From contig NZ_CP166840.1 of NCBI RefSeq assembly GCF_041346925.1, positions 1,302,001-1,366,000 of the forward strand: DNA of 64,000 nt, in the 5' to 3' direction. Below the pieces are notes generated by a model. The model searched no databases, had not been told where the DNA came from, and saw nothing but the letters and a program-made list of their open reading frames with translations. Within the stretch, counting starts at the first letter, position 1; the number at the start of each line of letters is the position of its first letter. The translations under genes were made by a program, and so were the position numbers. This DNA is from Agaribacterium sp. ZY112 (lineage in GTDB: Bacteria > Pseudomonadota > Gammaproteobacteria > Pseudomonadales > Cellvibrionaceae). This document shows positions 17,516 to 26,491 of this stretch, piece by piece.

Positions 17516-17880
17516 TTAAGTGCTTTTTCGTTGATCTTGTCTTTGATTTGTTTAATCGTCTGTTCGCTCATATGCATATCCAAAGATTGAGTGGCGGCAC
17601 TTACGGTTGCTGCCACTAGTACTCCTGTAAACATCAAACCAAGGATTGCAATTGCAATCGCAATCATGCGAGATAGCTTTTTTAACGGGCGCATATCACC
17701 ATAACCTACGGTTGTTGCGGTAATGGCGGCCCAATAGATGGTGTTGAGAAAATTCCAGCCTTCTCTTCTTCCTGCTATAAACGCCAGAATAAGAATAAGC
17801 ACCGAGAGAAAAATAAGGATGGGTGAAAGTAAGGATAAAAAGATGTAAAGCATCTTTAGGAAGCTAATTGTAAAGTCCAT
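17512..17880 (-). CDS. Two-helix potassium channel
   Basis: A 122-residue inner-membrane protein with an Ion_trans_2 architecture: an N-terminal hydrophobic pair (about residues 10-34), a pore helix and selectivity filter TTVGYGDMRP, then a last transmembrane helix (MIAIAIAILGLMFTGVLVAA). TVGYGD is the canonical K+ filter. There is no RCK or cyclic-nucleotide domain, only a short charged C-terminal helix, so gating is unknown. It is coupled by a four-base overlap to the phosphatase gene; the reason for the pairing is not obvious. Confidence 0.88.
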   Translation of the reverse strand: MDFTISFLKMLYIFLSLLSPILIFLSVLILILAFIAGRREGWNFLNTIYWAAITATTVGYGDMRPLKKLSRMIAIAIAILGLMFTGVLVAATVSAATQSLDMHMSEQTIKQIKDKINEKALK

Positions 17881-17940
17881 ATTCTTATACCTGCTTTTTT
17901 ATAGTTTCTTGTATTTTTACTTTGTTGTGTGTGCTTAAAC

Positions 17941-18969
17941 TTAATCGATAAAGGTGTGTAGCTTTAGTAACTGGCCTTGGCGAATAACATTAAGTTCAAT
18001 TTTATCGCCCGGTTTTAAACTGCGAAGATAGTTCCACATGTCTTTAATGCCATCGTCATCCAAATTCACATGGTTTTGGCTTATAGCAACAATCACATCA
18101 CCACCTAGGGTGGTTTTAATGCCACCAATATTGGCTGGAATAGTTCCGCCTTGCACACCAAGCTTGTGGCCTAAGCTATGCTGGGCTACGTGCTCGACTA
18201 AAATTCCATATTTATAAGGCACATTGAGCGCATTCATCATTATTTCACTCAAAGGCAGCATGGTCATACCGGTCCACACGGGCGGATGGTCTAAAAATAA
18301 ACCCTTAGCCATATTGATGCTAGCGGCAAAACCAAGGCCTTCATTGCCGCCACTTTGGCTTAAAATATGACTAACAATACCGATGACTTCGCCTTTTACG
18401 TTGAACAAAGGGCCGCCACTATTACCCTGATTAATCGGTGCATCGGTTTGTAGGAACTCAAGGTCAAAATCATCTACTGGACTTTGTTTATTGCGGCGGC
18501 CACTTAAGTGGCCAATGGTCAGTGTTTGGCTAACCCCATAAGGCGAACCAATGACAAAAACTTCTTCGCCAATATGGCTATTATCGGAGTTGCCAATTTT
18601 AGCTTGGGGAAGATCCTTGGGGGCGTCTTCAAGTTTAATAACGGCAAGATCAGCAAAAGAGACAGAGCTAACGGTGCGAGCTTTGAAGCGACGTTTGTCG
18701 GCCAACTGGACTTCAATCTCATCTTCGCTTTGCACTACGTGAGCGGCGGTGAGTATGTAACCATTACGCACCAATACTCCCGATCCCAAGCCTGAAGAGC
18801 TAGTATCAACCTTGCCTTTTACGCTTTGGCTTTGCCCTATGCGAGTGGTATGGATGGTGACTACGCTGTCTTTCACTTTGGCATAGACTTTACTGAAATC
18901 ACGAGCATGGCTATTACTGGCAATAAATAAGAGCAGGCTAAGTAATACTAGGGTGAGGCGTTGGTACAT
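17941..18969 (-). CDS. HtrA/DegP-like trypsin-fold serine protease with PDZ domain
   Basis: A periplasmic S1C protease of about 342 residues. I start it at the ATG at 18969, where AAGGA lies about seven bases upstream and the signal peptide (YQRLTLVLLSLLLFIASNSHA) begins at once. The catalytic triad is His in LTAAHVV, Asp in SFADLAVIKL and Ser in QGNSGGPLFN. The C-terminal third has a divergent PDZ-like domain with GGDVIVAISQNHV and LKPGDKIELNVIRQG. There is one PDZ domain, as in DegS, but no clear membrane anchor beyond the signal peptide. It probably takes part in envelope protein quality control. It stands apart from its neighbours (61 bases from the channel gene). Confidence 0.88.
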   Translation of the reverse strand: MYQRLTLVLLSLLLFIASNSHARDFSKVYAKVKDSVVTIHTTRIGQSQSVKGKVDTSSSGLGSGVLVRNGYILTAAHVVQSEDEIEVQLADKRRFKARTVSSVSFADLAVIKLEDAPKDLPQAKIGNSDNSHIGEEVFVIGSPYGVSQTLTIGHLSGRRNKQSPVDDFDLEFLQTDAPINQGNSGGPLFNVKGEVIGIVSHILSQSGGNEGLGFAASINMAKGLFLDHPPVWTGMTMLPLSEIMMNALNVPYKYGILVEHVAQHSLGHKLGVQGGTIPANIGGIKTTLGGDVIVAISQNHVNLDDDGIKDMWNYLRSLKPGDKIELNVIRQGQLLKLHTFID

Positions 18970-19096
18970 GAATTGTCCTTTTCTGGGCATGCTGGACTGC
19001 CTTTAGCGGTATTTAGGCTTAGCATCAGCAAGGGATTTGTTATGATTCTGGCGATTATAAAGCAAGTCAGAGGCTTGTGGTGTTTGTAACTGCTAC

Positions 19097-19118
19097 AGGA
19101 GCTATTATGGATAAGTAG
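19097..19118 (+). other. Shine-Dalgarno, ATG and in-frame amber codon before the downstream membrane gene
   Basis: AGGAG at 19097-19101 is followed after five bases by ATG at 19107, two sense codons (GAT AAG) and TAG at 19116-19118. The frame then continues open to 19739 and looks coding at once (DLVISYLNLRRLIGVIALL). The best initiation signal is thus cut off from its gene by one stop codon. Confidence 0.85.
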
Positions 19119-19169
19119 GACCTTGTCATTTCCTATCTTAATTTACGTCGTTTAATTGGTGTTATTGCC

Positions 19170-19739
19170 TTGCTGCACCCTGTGGTTTTGTACGTTGGCG
19201 GGCTAGTGCTCTTCTCATTGCCTCTACAAGAATCTATGAGTCATTATTACCATACGGGTATGAGAAATGTGTTTGTTGGGGCTGATGTCGCGACGGGTGT
19301 GTTTTTACTTTGTTATCGTGGCTATGGATTACAGGATAGGATTGTCGCCTCCCTAGCCGGTTTATCGGCCATATTGGTGGCGTTTTTTCCTATCGCTTTA
19401 GAGGGTGAGTTTAGTGAGGCCATGCTTTTAGCTTCGAAAATTCATGTTGCCGCCGCCTTGCTCTTTTTACTTTGTCTGGCTTATTTCTGCTTGGTGCTCT
19501 TTGTTCGTTCGGGAGAAGGGCTTGAATTAAGCCAGAAGAAAAAGCGCCATAATTTAATATATCGTATTTGTGGCATTAATATTGTGATGGTTATTATTGC
19601 GGTTATTACTTATGGCGAGATTAGTGCTGTACATGAGTATTTTGCCGCAACACCTTTTATCTTCTTTTTAGAACTCATTGCTTTTTGGAGCTTCGGCTTA
19701 GCTTGGTTAGTTAAAGGAAGGGCTTTGGGGGCAGCTTAG
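19170..19739 (+). CDS. DUF998-like multi-pass membrane protein, 5' end disrupted by an amber codon
   Basis: About 190 visible residues with six hydrophobic segments. Features include PLQESMSHYYHTGMRNVFVG and GVFLLCYRGYG, a pattern I associate with DUF998-like membrane proteins of unknown role. The coding sequence appears to begin upstream at ATG 19107 with a good Shine-Dalgarno, but codon 4 is TAG. After that stop the first usable start is TTG at 19170, or ATG at 19236 inside the first loop. Either would lose or shorten the first helix. It may be a recent pseudogene, a sequencing error, or a gene translated by readthrough or re-initiation. The rest of the frame is intact, so any inactivation is young. 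Confidence 0.7.
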   Translation: MLHPVVLYVGGLVLFSLPLQESMSHYYHTGMRNVFVGADVATGVFLLCYRGYGLQDRIVASLAGLSAILVAFFPIALEGEFSEAMLLASKIHVAAALLFLLCLAYFCLVLFVRSGEGLELSQKKKRHNLIYRICGINIVMVIIAVITYGEISAVHEYFAATPFIFFLELIAFWSFGLAWLVKGRALGAA

Positions 19740-19743
19740 GTTT

Positions 19744-19779
19744 AACAAGAGGCCTTCGATTATATAAAGGCCTCTTGTT
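19744..19779. terminator. Bidirectional hairpin terminator
   Basis: A perfect 13-base inverted repeat (AACAAGAGGCCTT / AAGGCCTCTTGTT, loop of ten bases) between two convergent genes. The stem ends in AA/TT on each side and there is no long T tract, so it is probably a modest terminator for both strands. Confidence 0.75.
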
Positions 19780-19795
19780 GATTCTAGGATGTGAC

Positions 19796-22700
19796 TTATT
19801 CAAGCCCTAGGGTCTTTTTATATGTTTTCTCAAGATAGTATTGAAGCACTTCAGGTGTTTCTTGCAGAAGAATATCTACGTCGCGAGAAACAGGGGAGCG
19901 CTGTCTCTCTATAGAGCAGAAGGCATGAGCAGCTTTTTCAAGTTCTTCGCCTAGGTTAATGCCGAGTTCAAACTGAGCTTCAGGGTGCTTTTCACAAAAG
20001 CGCGTAAAAGCCAACAAGGCTTCTATCATTGCACTTTTATAGTAGTGAGGGTGAAGCTGTTGAATATTGTCATCAATAAGCTTGGCGAAAATTTCTTCAC
20101 CGCTAGTCATCGAACTGCGTACCAAGTCGCAATCTATAATATGCTCCTTGTTGTTTGCCTCAGCAAAACTCATGCTGCGTGTATGCCCCATGCTTTGCCA
20201 AATCGCTTCCAGAAAGGCCCTATCTAAATTAACAATGAGGCCGCGCTCTACGCGCCACTCAAACCAGTCTGTATCGACAGCGGCGTTCTCTGAGTTTGAA
20301 CTTGTGTTTGGAATATCACTTTTCAGCCCGGCTTTATAGACACTGCGCTGGCTTTCGAGGATTTGTTCGATTCGGTTAAAGAGTTGGCTCGGAGCCTGTG
20401 CACCGAGCTCCACGGCTGAGCTTAGAGTCCACTCGTCTGACGATTTGGCGCTGCAGAATTTCAATAGATGCTGCAGGTGAATAGATCGTAAACCGGTAAA
20501 GAGGCGAGGCTTTGTACGCTGCAAGGTGCCAATGGCTGCAAAGGCCTCTTGTAATAGGCACAGCTCAATAGCACTGTTACTAACGTCGCTAAGGCAGCCG
20601 ACGATTTCATCTGCGCTCATTGTTGGGTTAAGACCAAATTCTCCTTGGCTTGTTGAACCTATAATTACGGAAAAATGGCGTGCAGCCAGTACCGTTAGGT
20701 AGTCCGACAAATCCGAGTGTTGCTTGTTCAATAGAGTGAAAGAGAGGCGTGCTAGCAGCCAGTTATTTTTGTATTGGCTTTGGGCATAAATATAGTTAAG
20801 CCATTGTTGCTTATCGTCTTCGTTTAAATCCTTGCTTTCAGCAAAGTCGAGTAAAGCTGCGTAAGCCTGTTGTTTATCTTCTGTGCTAAGTATTTCATAA
20901 ACTGCTTTTGGCCCGGTACTTATATTTGGTATGGACTCAGTGCGGGTACGAATAGGATTAATACATATGTTAGGGGCATAAAGCTGGTTTTCACGTGAAG
21001 CCCGATAAGCCAAACTCGCAGAGGCATAACCTACATTGGTATGCTGGGTGCGCAGTTGCAGATTTTTCAGGGTTTTATAAAGAGCACTTACATTACTGCT
21101 TTGGCAGAGCTCTTCGGTCATCATTAGAGTGAATACAGCAGCTTCAGAATTTACCCAGTGTTTACGGATATGGGCTATTTCTTTTTCGAGCTTGTCACAT
21201 ACCAGCTGAGCATCACGCATACGGTAATCACCGTTCTCACTTTGCAACCAGCTAAGGCATAAACATTTTTGATTGTTGATGGAGTAGGTTTGTGAGGTTG
21301 CCAAACTCTGTAAGCGGCGTAGAGGTCGCCCTGTTAAGCCTAAGGCTTCATTGGCGCCCACTTGTGAATAAGCATCTACAAGATGCGGAGCGCTAATAAC
21401 TCTAATCGGAGAGATATCATCAATGCTTTCTGCAATGACACCGTGCTCAGCTAGGGCTTGTTTTACTTCATCATTTTCTGCAAGTACAACCAGAGCCACT
21501 TGAGAGTGATTAAAGCGGGTTGTACTGCCGCGTAAACGAATAGCGTCTAAATCGTCGTATTCAATCAGCTCTTCGTCGAGTAGCAGGCCGGTATAATAGA
21601 TACTTTGGGCCCAGACTAAAGGTAGGTTTTCATTGGCTACGCGTTCCTGTGAGCCAGGATCTAATTTCTCCGCCTCTATATTTTCCTCAAGCAGGTAATA
21701 CAGTTCTGGGATTAGCTTTGTGCCTTCCTTTTCTATCATCACCGATTCAATTTTATGGCGATAAAATTTAGCTGTCGCTTTGTTACCTGCAAACAGTGCA
21801 TTGATATAGAGGTAGCAGAAAAAGAGCGGCCATTCGCTTTCTACGTGTTCAAAATCAGCTAATTCCGAGTGCTCATAATAGAGGCGGTTGGGGTCTTCAA
21901 TGGCCGTTTGGTGACCATCCCATAAAAAGCGTTTACAGCCATAGCGGCCGCCTAGCTTTTTAAGAATTTCATCCCGGGTTTTAGTGACCAGTTCAGGGTC
22001 ACCAACTGCAAACGCTGGGAAGCCAATAACACTTAAAAGCGCGCTATCGACCTCTTTTGAAAGCGACTCACGTGGCAGTAGTTGAGCCAAACTGTTGCGT
22101 GCTAGGGAGATGGAATCGGCAACCGTATGAACAACGGCACGAGCAGAGGCGCCTTTGCCAAAAAGATTGAGGCCGTCCAGTGCCTGTAAAGCAGCTTTGG
22201 CCATGCCTAAGGAGCTTGCGTTAATTTCGGTTTTACCGTTATTAATTTTATTGCCGCGCTCCCAAATACCGTAATCTGGGCTGCGATAAGCGCTGGAAAT
22301 GTAATAAATAAGATTTTGAACAAAATCGACTTCATCGTGAGTGCGTACGATGCGCAAGCCCGATGCTGTCATTTGCGCCATGATTAATAAAAAGATGGAG
22401 GTTGCATCGATTTGTAAATGCCCCCACGCATCATCAGCAACAACACATAAACCGCTACTGGTGTCGTATTTGGCGTGTAAAGCATCAAGTGGGTTAAGGC
22501 TGTGCTTAAATGTCTCAACCTTATCAGCTTGCCTCATCATTGATTGTAATAAGCCGCGCATTAATTTTATGGTGGCTTGTTCTAGCTCATCCTGGCGCTC
22601 TTTATCGCCTTTGCGCCGAAAAGCAACACTGAGGGCCCAAGGGGCAAGAATAGAATAAACATTATCTCGTACCCAAGCGTCGGTATAGTTACCGTGGGCA

Positions 22701-22813
22701 TTGACTGCTGTACTGGCAGGCAATAGGCCTGTTACAGGGTGCTGACGGCTTAAAATAACTTTCTTAATCTCTGAATAGAGTTGGTTAAGGCGTTCCTGAG
22801 CGTTCATTTTCAT
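19796..22813 (-). CDS. GH15-like / phosphorylase kinase alpha-like protein
   Basis: A 1005-residue protein without signal peptide. The N-terminal half is a GH15-type (alpha/alpha)6 domain related to the regulatory alpha and beta subunits of eukaryotic phosphorylase kinase. Visible segments are LSRQHPVTGLLPAS, GNYTDAWVRDNVYSILAPWA, VVADDAWGHLQIDATSIFL and PDYGIWERGNKINNG. The C-terminal half, also helical, includes EWRVERGLIVNLDRAFLEAIW, the kind of calcineurin-B-like or regulatory tail found in this family. Bacterial homologues are known by sequence, but their role (glucan hydrolase or regulator) is not settled. It is monocistronic. ATGs at 22813 and 22807 are both possible starts. Confidence 0.85.
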   Translation of the reverse strand: MKMNAQERLNQLYSEIKKVILSRQHPVTGLLPASTAVNAHGNYTDAWVRDNVYSILAPWALSVAFRRKGDKERQDELEQATIKLMRGLLQSMMRQADKVETFKHSLNPLDALHAKYDTSSGLCVVADDAWGHLQIDATSIFLLIMAQMTASGLRIVRTHDEVDFVQNLIYYISSAYRSPDYGIWERGNKINNGKTEINASSLGMAKAALQALDGLNLFGKGASARAVVHTVADSISLARNSLAQLLPRESLSKEVDSALLSVIGFPAFAVGDPELVTKTRDEILKKLGGRYGCKRFLWDGHQTAIEDPNRLYYEHSELADFEHVESEWPLFFCYLYINALFAGNKATAKFYRHKIESVMIEKEGTKLIPELYYLLEENIEAEKLDPGSQERVANENLPLVWAQSIYYTGLLLDEELIEYDDLDAIRLRGSTTRFNHSQVALVVLAENDEVKQALAEHGVIAESIDDISPIRVISAPHLVDAYSQVGANEALGLTGRPLRRLQSLATSQTYSINNQKCLCLSWLQSENGDYRMRDAQLVCDKLEKEIAHIRKHWVNSEAAVFTLMMTEELCQSSNVSALYKTLKNLQLRTQHTNVGYASASLAYRASRENQLYAPNICINPIRTRTESIPNISTGPKAVYEILSTEDKQQAYAALLDFAESKDLNEDDKQQWLNYIYAQSQYKNNWLLARLSFTLLNKQHSDLSDYLTVLAARHFSVIIGSTSQGEFGLNPTMSADEIVGCLSDVSNSAIELCLLQEAFAAIGTLQRTKPRLFTGLRSIHLQHLLKFCSAKSSDEWTLSSAVELGAQAPSQLFNRIEQILESQRSVYKAGLKSDIPNTSSNSENAAVDTDWFEWRVERGLIVNLDRAFLEAIWQSMGHTRSMSFAEANNKEHIIDCDLVRSSMTSGEEIFAKLIDDNIQQLHPHYYKSAMIEALLAFTRFCEKHPEAQFELGINLGEELEKAAHAFCSIERQRSPVSRDVDILLQETPEVLQYYLEKTYKKTLGLE

Positions 22814-23054
22814 CTTCTATTAATAACGTGGCGGCGATGATGTGGCAGGCTTAGCTATTCGTCAATCTGGAATTTGGCGCTCTGCCTGTCTCGCCGTATC
22901 ATGTGGTTCGGCTTGGTGGATAACAAGCCGCTAAATAAAGTCTAATTCAGTTTAGCTCAGACTTTGCTACAAGCGTTTGTCTCTGAAAAGAATATTGAGC
23001 TTACTGTACTAGCTATTGCTCTAAACCCGAAAGATTACTGCAAGGACCAGGCCC

Positions 23055-25217
23055 ATGAGCCGTATTTCCATACTCACTTCTATGATTTCTGTCTTTATTG
23101 CTCAACATTTACGCAAGCTTGTTTTGGCTGTGAGCTTTGTTGCTTTACTTATGGCTCTGACTCTCGCTGGCGGAAAGCTCTATCAGCATATCGATAGACA
23201 TCCTGATAGAGGTGCTAAAGCAATTAGTCAGGGTGCTTTTACTGAGTCCTACACGACCCCCGTGTATTTAGATCAGGGTTGGAAGCGCTCAGACAGCTTG
23301 TGGTTTTACAATACGACTCAAGGTTCTAACTTACTGCCTTATGAGATGATGCTGGCGCTTGAGCATGGTGATAATACGCAGAGCTTTCTCGCTGATGATA
23401 ATGTGGATCGTTGGCGCTACTTGCCTCAGGTGGCCACCATTTTTAACCCAGATGCGCTACCTGTAGGCTTTGTTAAGGACACATATAAGGGGCAGGCCTA
23501 TTTAGGGCTGACCTGTGCAGCTTGTCACACGGGCCAAGTTAATTATCAAGATAAAGCCATTCGTATTGATGGCGGCCCTGCTATGTCAAATATGTCTGCT
23601 TTTATGGCCGAGTTAGAACAAGCTCTAGATGCGACTTTAAATAAACCGGACAAATTAGAGCGCTATCTAACGAAAGTGCTTAAAAAGGGCGCCTATAAAA
23701 ATGCAGAGCAAGCTCAAAAAGATCTTGAGTTATGGCATAAGATTCGTCGTCAGTACAATATTGTTAATCACAGTTCCTTAGATTATGGCTATGCGCGGCT
23801 TGATGCTTTTGGTCGTATTTATAATCGAGTGCTGCAATACATTATCGATAGCGATCAGTTAAAGCGTCATTTGCTTTCGGCAAGAAATAGCGATGGTTCG
23901 CGTATGCTTACCTTGCAGCAAGTTGATCAAGTGATGCAGGGGATTGATGATTCGGTAGTGAGCCGAGATGAATTTATGCTGGTGATCGACCGCTTGACGG
24001 CCAAAGGTCCGAATCAAGTGTCTTTAAGCATGAAGCAAATTCTGCGTTTACGAGACCAAGTATTTAACGAGCCTAATGCGCCGGTTAGTTATCCCTTTTT
24101 ATGGGATACCGCTCATTCCGATTATGTGCAATGGAATGGTATAGCTAAAAATGCTGGCGCGGGCCCTTTGGGGCGTAATGTGGGGGAGGTGATGGGGGTT
24201 TTTGCCACCCTGGATTGGACGGCAAGCAAGCCTTGGTATGCCCCACTTAATTTACCCGCTCGAGCTTCTGGGCAGGACAGTAAACGAGAAGTGATTGATT
24301 TCACGTCATCGGTTGACCCTATTAACCTGCAGCGTTTGGAGTTGGCTTTAAAGAATTTAAAATCACCTCTGTGGCCCGGAGACGATAGCTATCTGCCTAA
24401 TGGTGAGCATGGACCTTTACCTAAGATCGATAAAGCTCTAGCGGATAAAGGTCAGCGTTTATTTGTTGAGTATTGTCAGAGTTGTCATCAGCCTATTGAT
24501 CGTAATAATTGGGATCGAAAAGTTGTGGCTTCCATGTCGGCTCTGGATCGAATTGGTACTGATCCTGCGATGGCTAAAAACTCAGTCTTATACAGTGGCA
24601 GTTCAGGTAACTTTAAGCAAACCTATCAAAAAACATCGGTCGGCACCGTTATCATGCCCGAGCAAGCGCCGGTTGCTATGATCCTATCGGCGGCAGCGGC
24701 CGGCGTGGTAGTGACACCTGATGCGGATAAGTGGTGGATACGTAGGCAGCTAGATAGATTGTATTTACTTGCGGCTTCTTTCTTTCAAAATGATATAGAA
24801 GCGAGCGTACAAAGCGGCGATTATCAGCCGAGCACTACAGCTCAACCCTTTCAAAACCTCTTGGCTTATAAAGCTCGGCCCTTAAATGGCATTTGGGCTA
24901 CCGCGCCTTATTTACACAACGGTTCCGTTCCTACGCTTTATGACTTATTACTGCCAGTTAAGCGTGAAGGCGATCCAGATGAAGGCTTGTACCGCCCTAA
25001 TCATTTTGTTGTAGGCAGCCGTGAGTTTGATGCTAAAAAAGTAGGTTTTAAATCGCAAGGTTATGATGGCTCTGTATTTGATACGAGTTTGCCCGGCAAC
25101 TTTAACAGTGGTCATGAATATGCCGCTGGGCGCAGCCCCCAGCTTAATGGTGAGGTCTTGCCAGCTTTGAATGACCAGCAGCGCTGGGCCCTTGTTGAGT
25201 ATATGAAAACGCTCTAA
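23055..25217 (+). CDS. Di-heme c-type cytochrome (CcpA/MauG/RoxA superfamily)
   Basis: A 720-residue exported protein anchored or cleaved at an N-terminal hydrophobic segment (about residues 21-40). Two c-type heme motifs are seen: CAACHTG at residues 154-160 and CQSCH at 474-478. Near residue 617 is LNGIWATAPYLHNGSVPTLY, a segment conserved in di-heme peroxidases and in the rubber oxygenase (RoxA/RoxB) branch. Heme-to-heme spacing is about 320 residues, longer than in typical CcpA peroxidases. It should work in the periplasm in peroxide reduction or oxidation of an organic substrate; which one is open. ATG 23055 has AAGGA eight bases upstream. Confidence 0.85.
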   Translation: MSRISILTSMISVFIAQHLRKLVLAVSFVALLMALTLAGGKLYQHIDRHPDRGAKAISQGAFTESYTTPVYLDQGWKRSDSLWFYNTTQGSNLLPYEMMLALEHGDNTQSFLADDNVDRWRYLPQVATIFNPDALPVGFVKDTYKGQAYLGLTCAACHTGQVNYQDKAIRIDGGPAMSNMSAFMAELEQALDATLNKPDKLERYLTKVLKKGAYKNAEQAQKDLELWHKIRRQYNIVNHSSLDYGYARLDAFGRIYNRVLQYIIDSDQLKRHLLSARNSDGSRMLTLQQVDQVMQGIDDSVVSRDEFMLVIDRLTAKGPNQVSLSMKQILRLRDQVFNEPNAPVSYPFLWDTAHSDYVQWNGIAKNAGAGPLGRNVGEVMGVFATLDWTASKPWYAPLNLPARASGQDSKREVIDFTSSVDPINLQRLELALKNLKSPLWPGDDSYLPNGEHGPLPKIDKALADKGQRLFVEYCQSCHQPIDRNNWDRKVVASMSALDRIGTDPAMAKNSVLYSGSSGNFKQTYQKTSVGTVIMPEQAPVAMILSAAAAGVVVTPDADKWWIRRQLDRLYLLAASFFQNDIEASVQSGDYQPSTTAQPFQNLLAYKARPLNGIWATAPYLHNGSVPTLYDLLLPVKREGDPDEGLYRPNHFVVGSREFDAKKVGFKSQGYDGSVFDTSLPGNFNSGHEYAAGRSPQLNGEVLPALNDQQRWALVEYMKTL

Positions 25218-25524
25218 TTTATCTCGCTGAGGTCGGCGCCAAGTTATTACTCTTGGGGTCGGCTTGTTTTGCTTTCCTCGCCCTTATTTCCCCTTGTCTT
25301 TACTTCGCAATAAAGTTTGCTACTCCATGGCATCGAGTTTGCAAATGTTCTTATAGACGACAGTTTATAAGCTCTCTTTATAAAGTTTATGCACTGAAAC
25401 TGGGCGAGTTAGTTTTTTACGCACTTTAACATTGCGTTGCTTTTAATTCTGCTTACTTAGTGAGTGCAGCTATTTATTGGGGCGTATTTGATTTTATATT
25501 TGATAATAACTTGAGGACTCATTT
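25218..25524 (+). other. Intergenic region upstream of cynS, no gene supported
   Basis: Just over 300 bases between the cytochrome and cyanase genes. A weak hairpin (CCAAG / CTTGG around 25240-25257) may end the cytochrome transcript. The AT-rich right part, before AACTTGAGGA at about 25507-25516, should hold the cynS promoter. I saw no CynR-type site I could defend. Confidence 0.5.
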
Positions 25525-25965
25525 ATGGATAAGCAAACAATGACGGATGTGATTGTGACTAAGAAAACCGAGCTTGGTTTGACTTGGGAAGAGATGGGCG
25601 CAAAAACAGGCCTAAGCCCAGTTTGGTTGGCGTCGGCTTGCTTGGGCATGAATAGCGCTCCGCCAGAAAAAGCAGCCTTAATTACCGAGTATTTAGGCTT
25701 AGGTGAAGATGTTAAAACAGCTCTTGAGGCTTATCCAATTAAAGAATGGCAGCAAGCAGTACCTACCGACCCTTTAATTTATCGTTTATACGAGGTCGTG
25801 GGTGTTTATGGCGAAACCTTAAAAGAAGTGATTCAGGAAAAATTTGGTGACGGTATTATGAGCGCCATCGATTTCTCAATGGAGGTGGATAAAATTGAAG
25901 ACCCTAAAGGAGACCGGGTGTTACTTACCTTAAATGGTAAGTTCTTGCCTTATAAAAGTTGGTAG
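25525..25965 (+). CDS. cynS: Cyanate hydratase (cyanase)
   Basis: A 146-residue cytosolic enzyme that decomposes cyanate with bicarbonate to ammonia and CO2. The N-terminal helix-turn-helix-like domain shows LTWEEMGAKTGLSPVWLASACLG. The C-terminal dimer-forming domain carries the catalytic residues in DPLIYRLYEVVGVYGETLKE (Arg and Glu) and FGDGIMSAIDFSMEV (Ser). Length and both motifs match the decameric family closely. It is monocistronic, with GAGGA nine bases before the ATG and its own strong terminator. The usual partner carbonic anhydrase (cynT) is not adjacent. The product ammonia would complement the nitrate assimilation genes near 32-36 kb. Confidence 0.97.
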   Translation: MDKQTMTDVIVTKKTELGLTWEEMGAKTGLSPVWLASACLGMNSAPPEKAALITEYLGLGEDVKTALEAYPIKEWQQAVPTDPLIYRLYEVVGVYGETLKEVIQEKFGDGIMSAIDFSMEVDKIEDPKGDRVLLTLNGKFLPYKSW

Positions 25966-25989
25966 TTGTTAAATAAGTCGTTTTTAAAT

Positions 25990-26018
25990 AAAAAGGCCGC
26001 AATAAATGCGGCCTTTTT
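25990..26018. terminator. Rho-independent terminator after cynS
   Basis: An 11-base perfect stem (AAAAAGGCCGC / GCGGCCTTTTT) with a seven-base loop, followed on the plus strand by TTTTT within the stem. It is symmetrical and should also stop minus-strand transcription of the convergent lipoprotein gene. Confidence 0.92.
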
Positions 26019-26042
26019 ACATGGTCTAAGCTGATGCGTATT

Positions 26043-26477
26043 TTATTCTTTACTCTGTGCAAGCTTGTCATTAACTAACTTGGCTGCAGCAAAGGCTTGT
26101 TCTCGATTATCAAATTCAAAGATCTTATCGATGGGGCAGCGTCCTTCACGTGTAGTGATGTAGCTGGTTCCACCACAAGCTTCGGTAAAGCGGCTTTCAA
26201 ACAAAGCACGTGGCGCCATAGTCAAATTGTGACAGCTATATAACGTCGTGGCGATATAGTATTTCGACATCGTATTGATATTGATCTGTTTGTCGTTCTC
26301 AGCCCCATAACCGCGAATATCTCTAGTGCGAATACAAGCGCGGCCATTTTGCCCGGTCGTTTCTGACATAAGCTGGCCAAAGTTCGGGCTATTAGCGCTG
26401 CTATCACCGCTTGTAGTACACGCGCTTAAGCTTGCAGCTAGTAAAACAAATAAACTAAGTTGAAATACTTTTTGCAC
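26043..26477 (-). CDS. DUF6491-like lipoprotein
   Basis: A small outer-envelope lipoprotein of about 144 residues. Start choice: the ATG at 26492 lies inside the Shine-Dalgarno (AATGGAGGAAA), and the GTG at 26477 follows GGAGG at eight bases, so GTG is the likely start. This gives a signal peptide ending in the lipobox LSAC. The mature part has RACIRTRDIRGYGAEND, a YYIATTLYSCHNL segment, and ACGGTSYITTREGRCPIDK, with four cysteines that may pair. I associate the DIRGYG pattern with the DUF6491 group; its function is unknown. It lies immediately after tolC on the same strand, so the two are likely co-transcribed. Confidence 0.7.
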   Translation of the reverse strand: MQKVFQLSLFVLLAASLSACTTSGDSSANSPNFGQLMSETTGQNGRACIRTRDIRGYGAENDKQININTMSKYYIATTLYSCHNLTMAPRALFESRFTEACGGTSYITTREGRCPIDKIFEFDNREQAFAAAKLVNDKLAQSKE

Positions 26478-26491
26478 TAGAGTTTCCTCCA

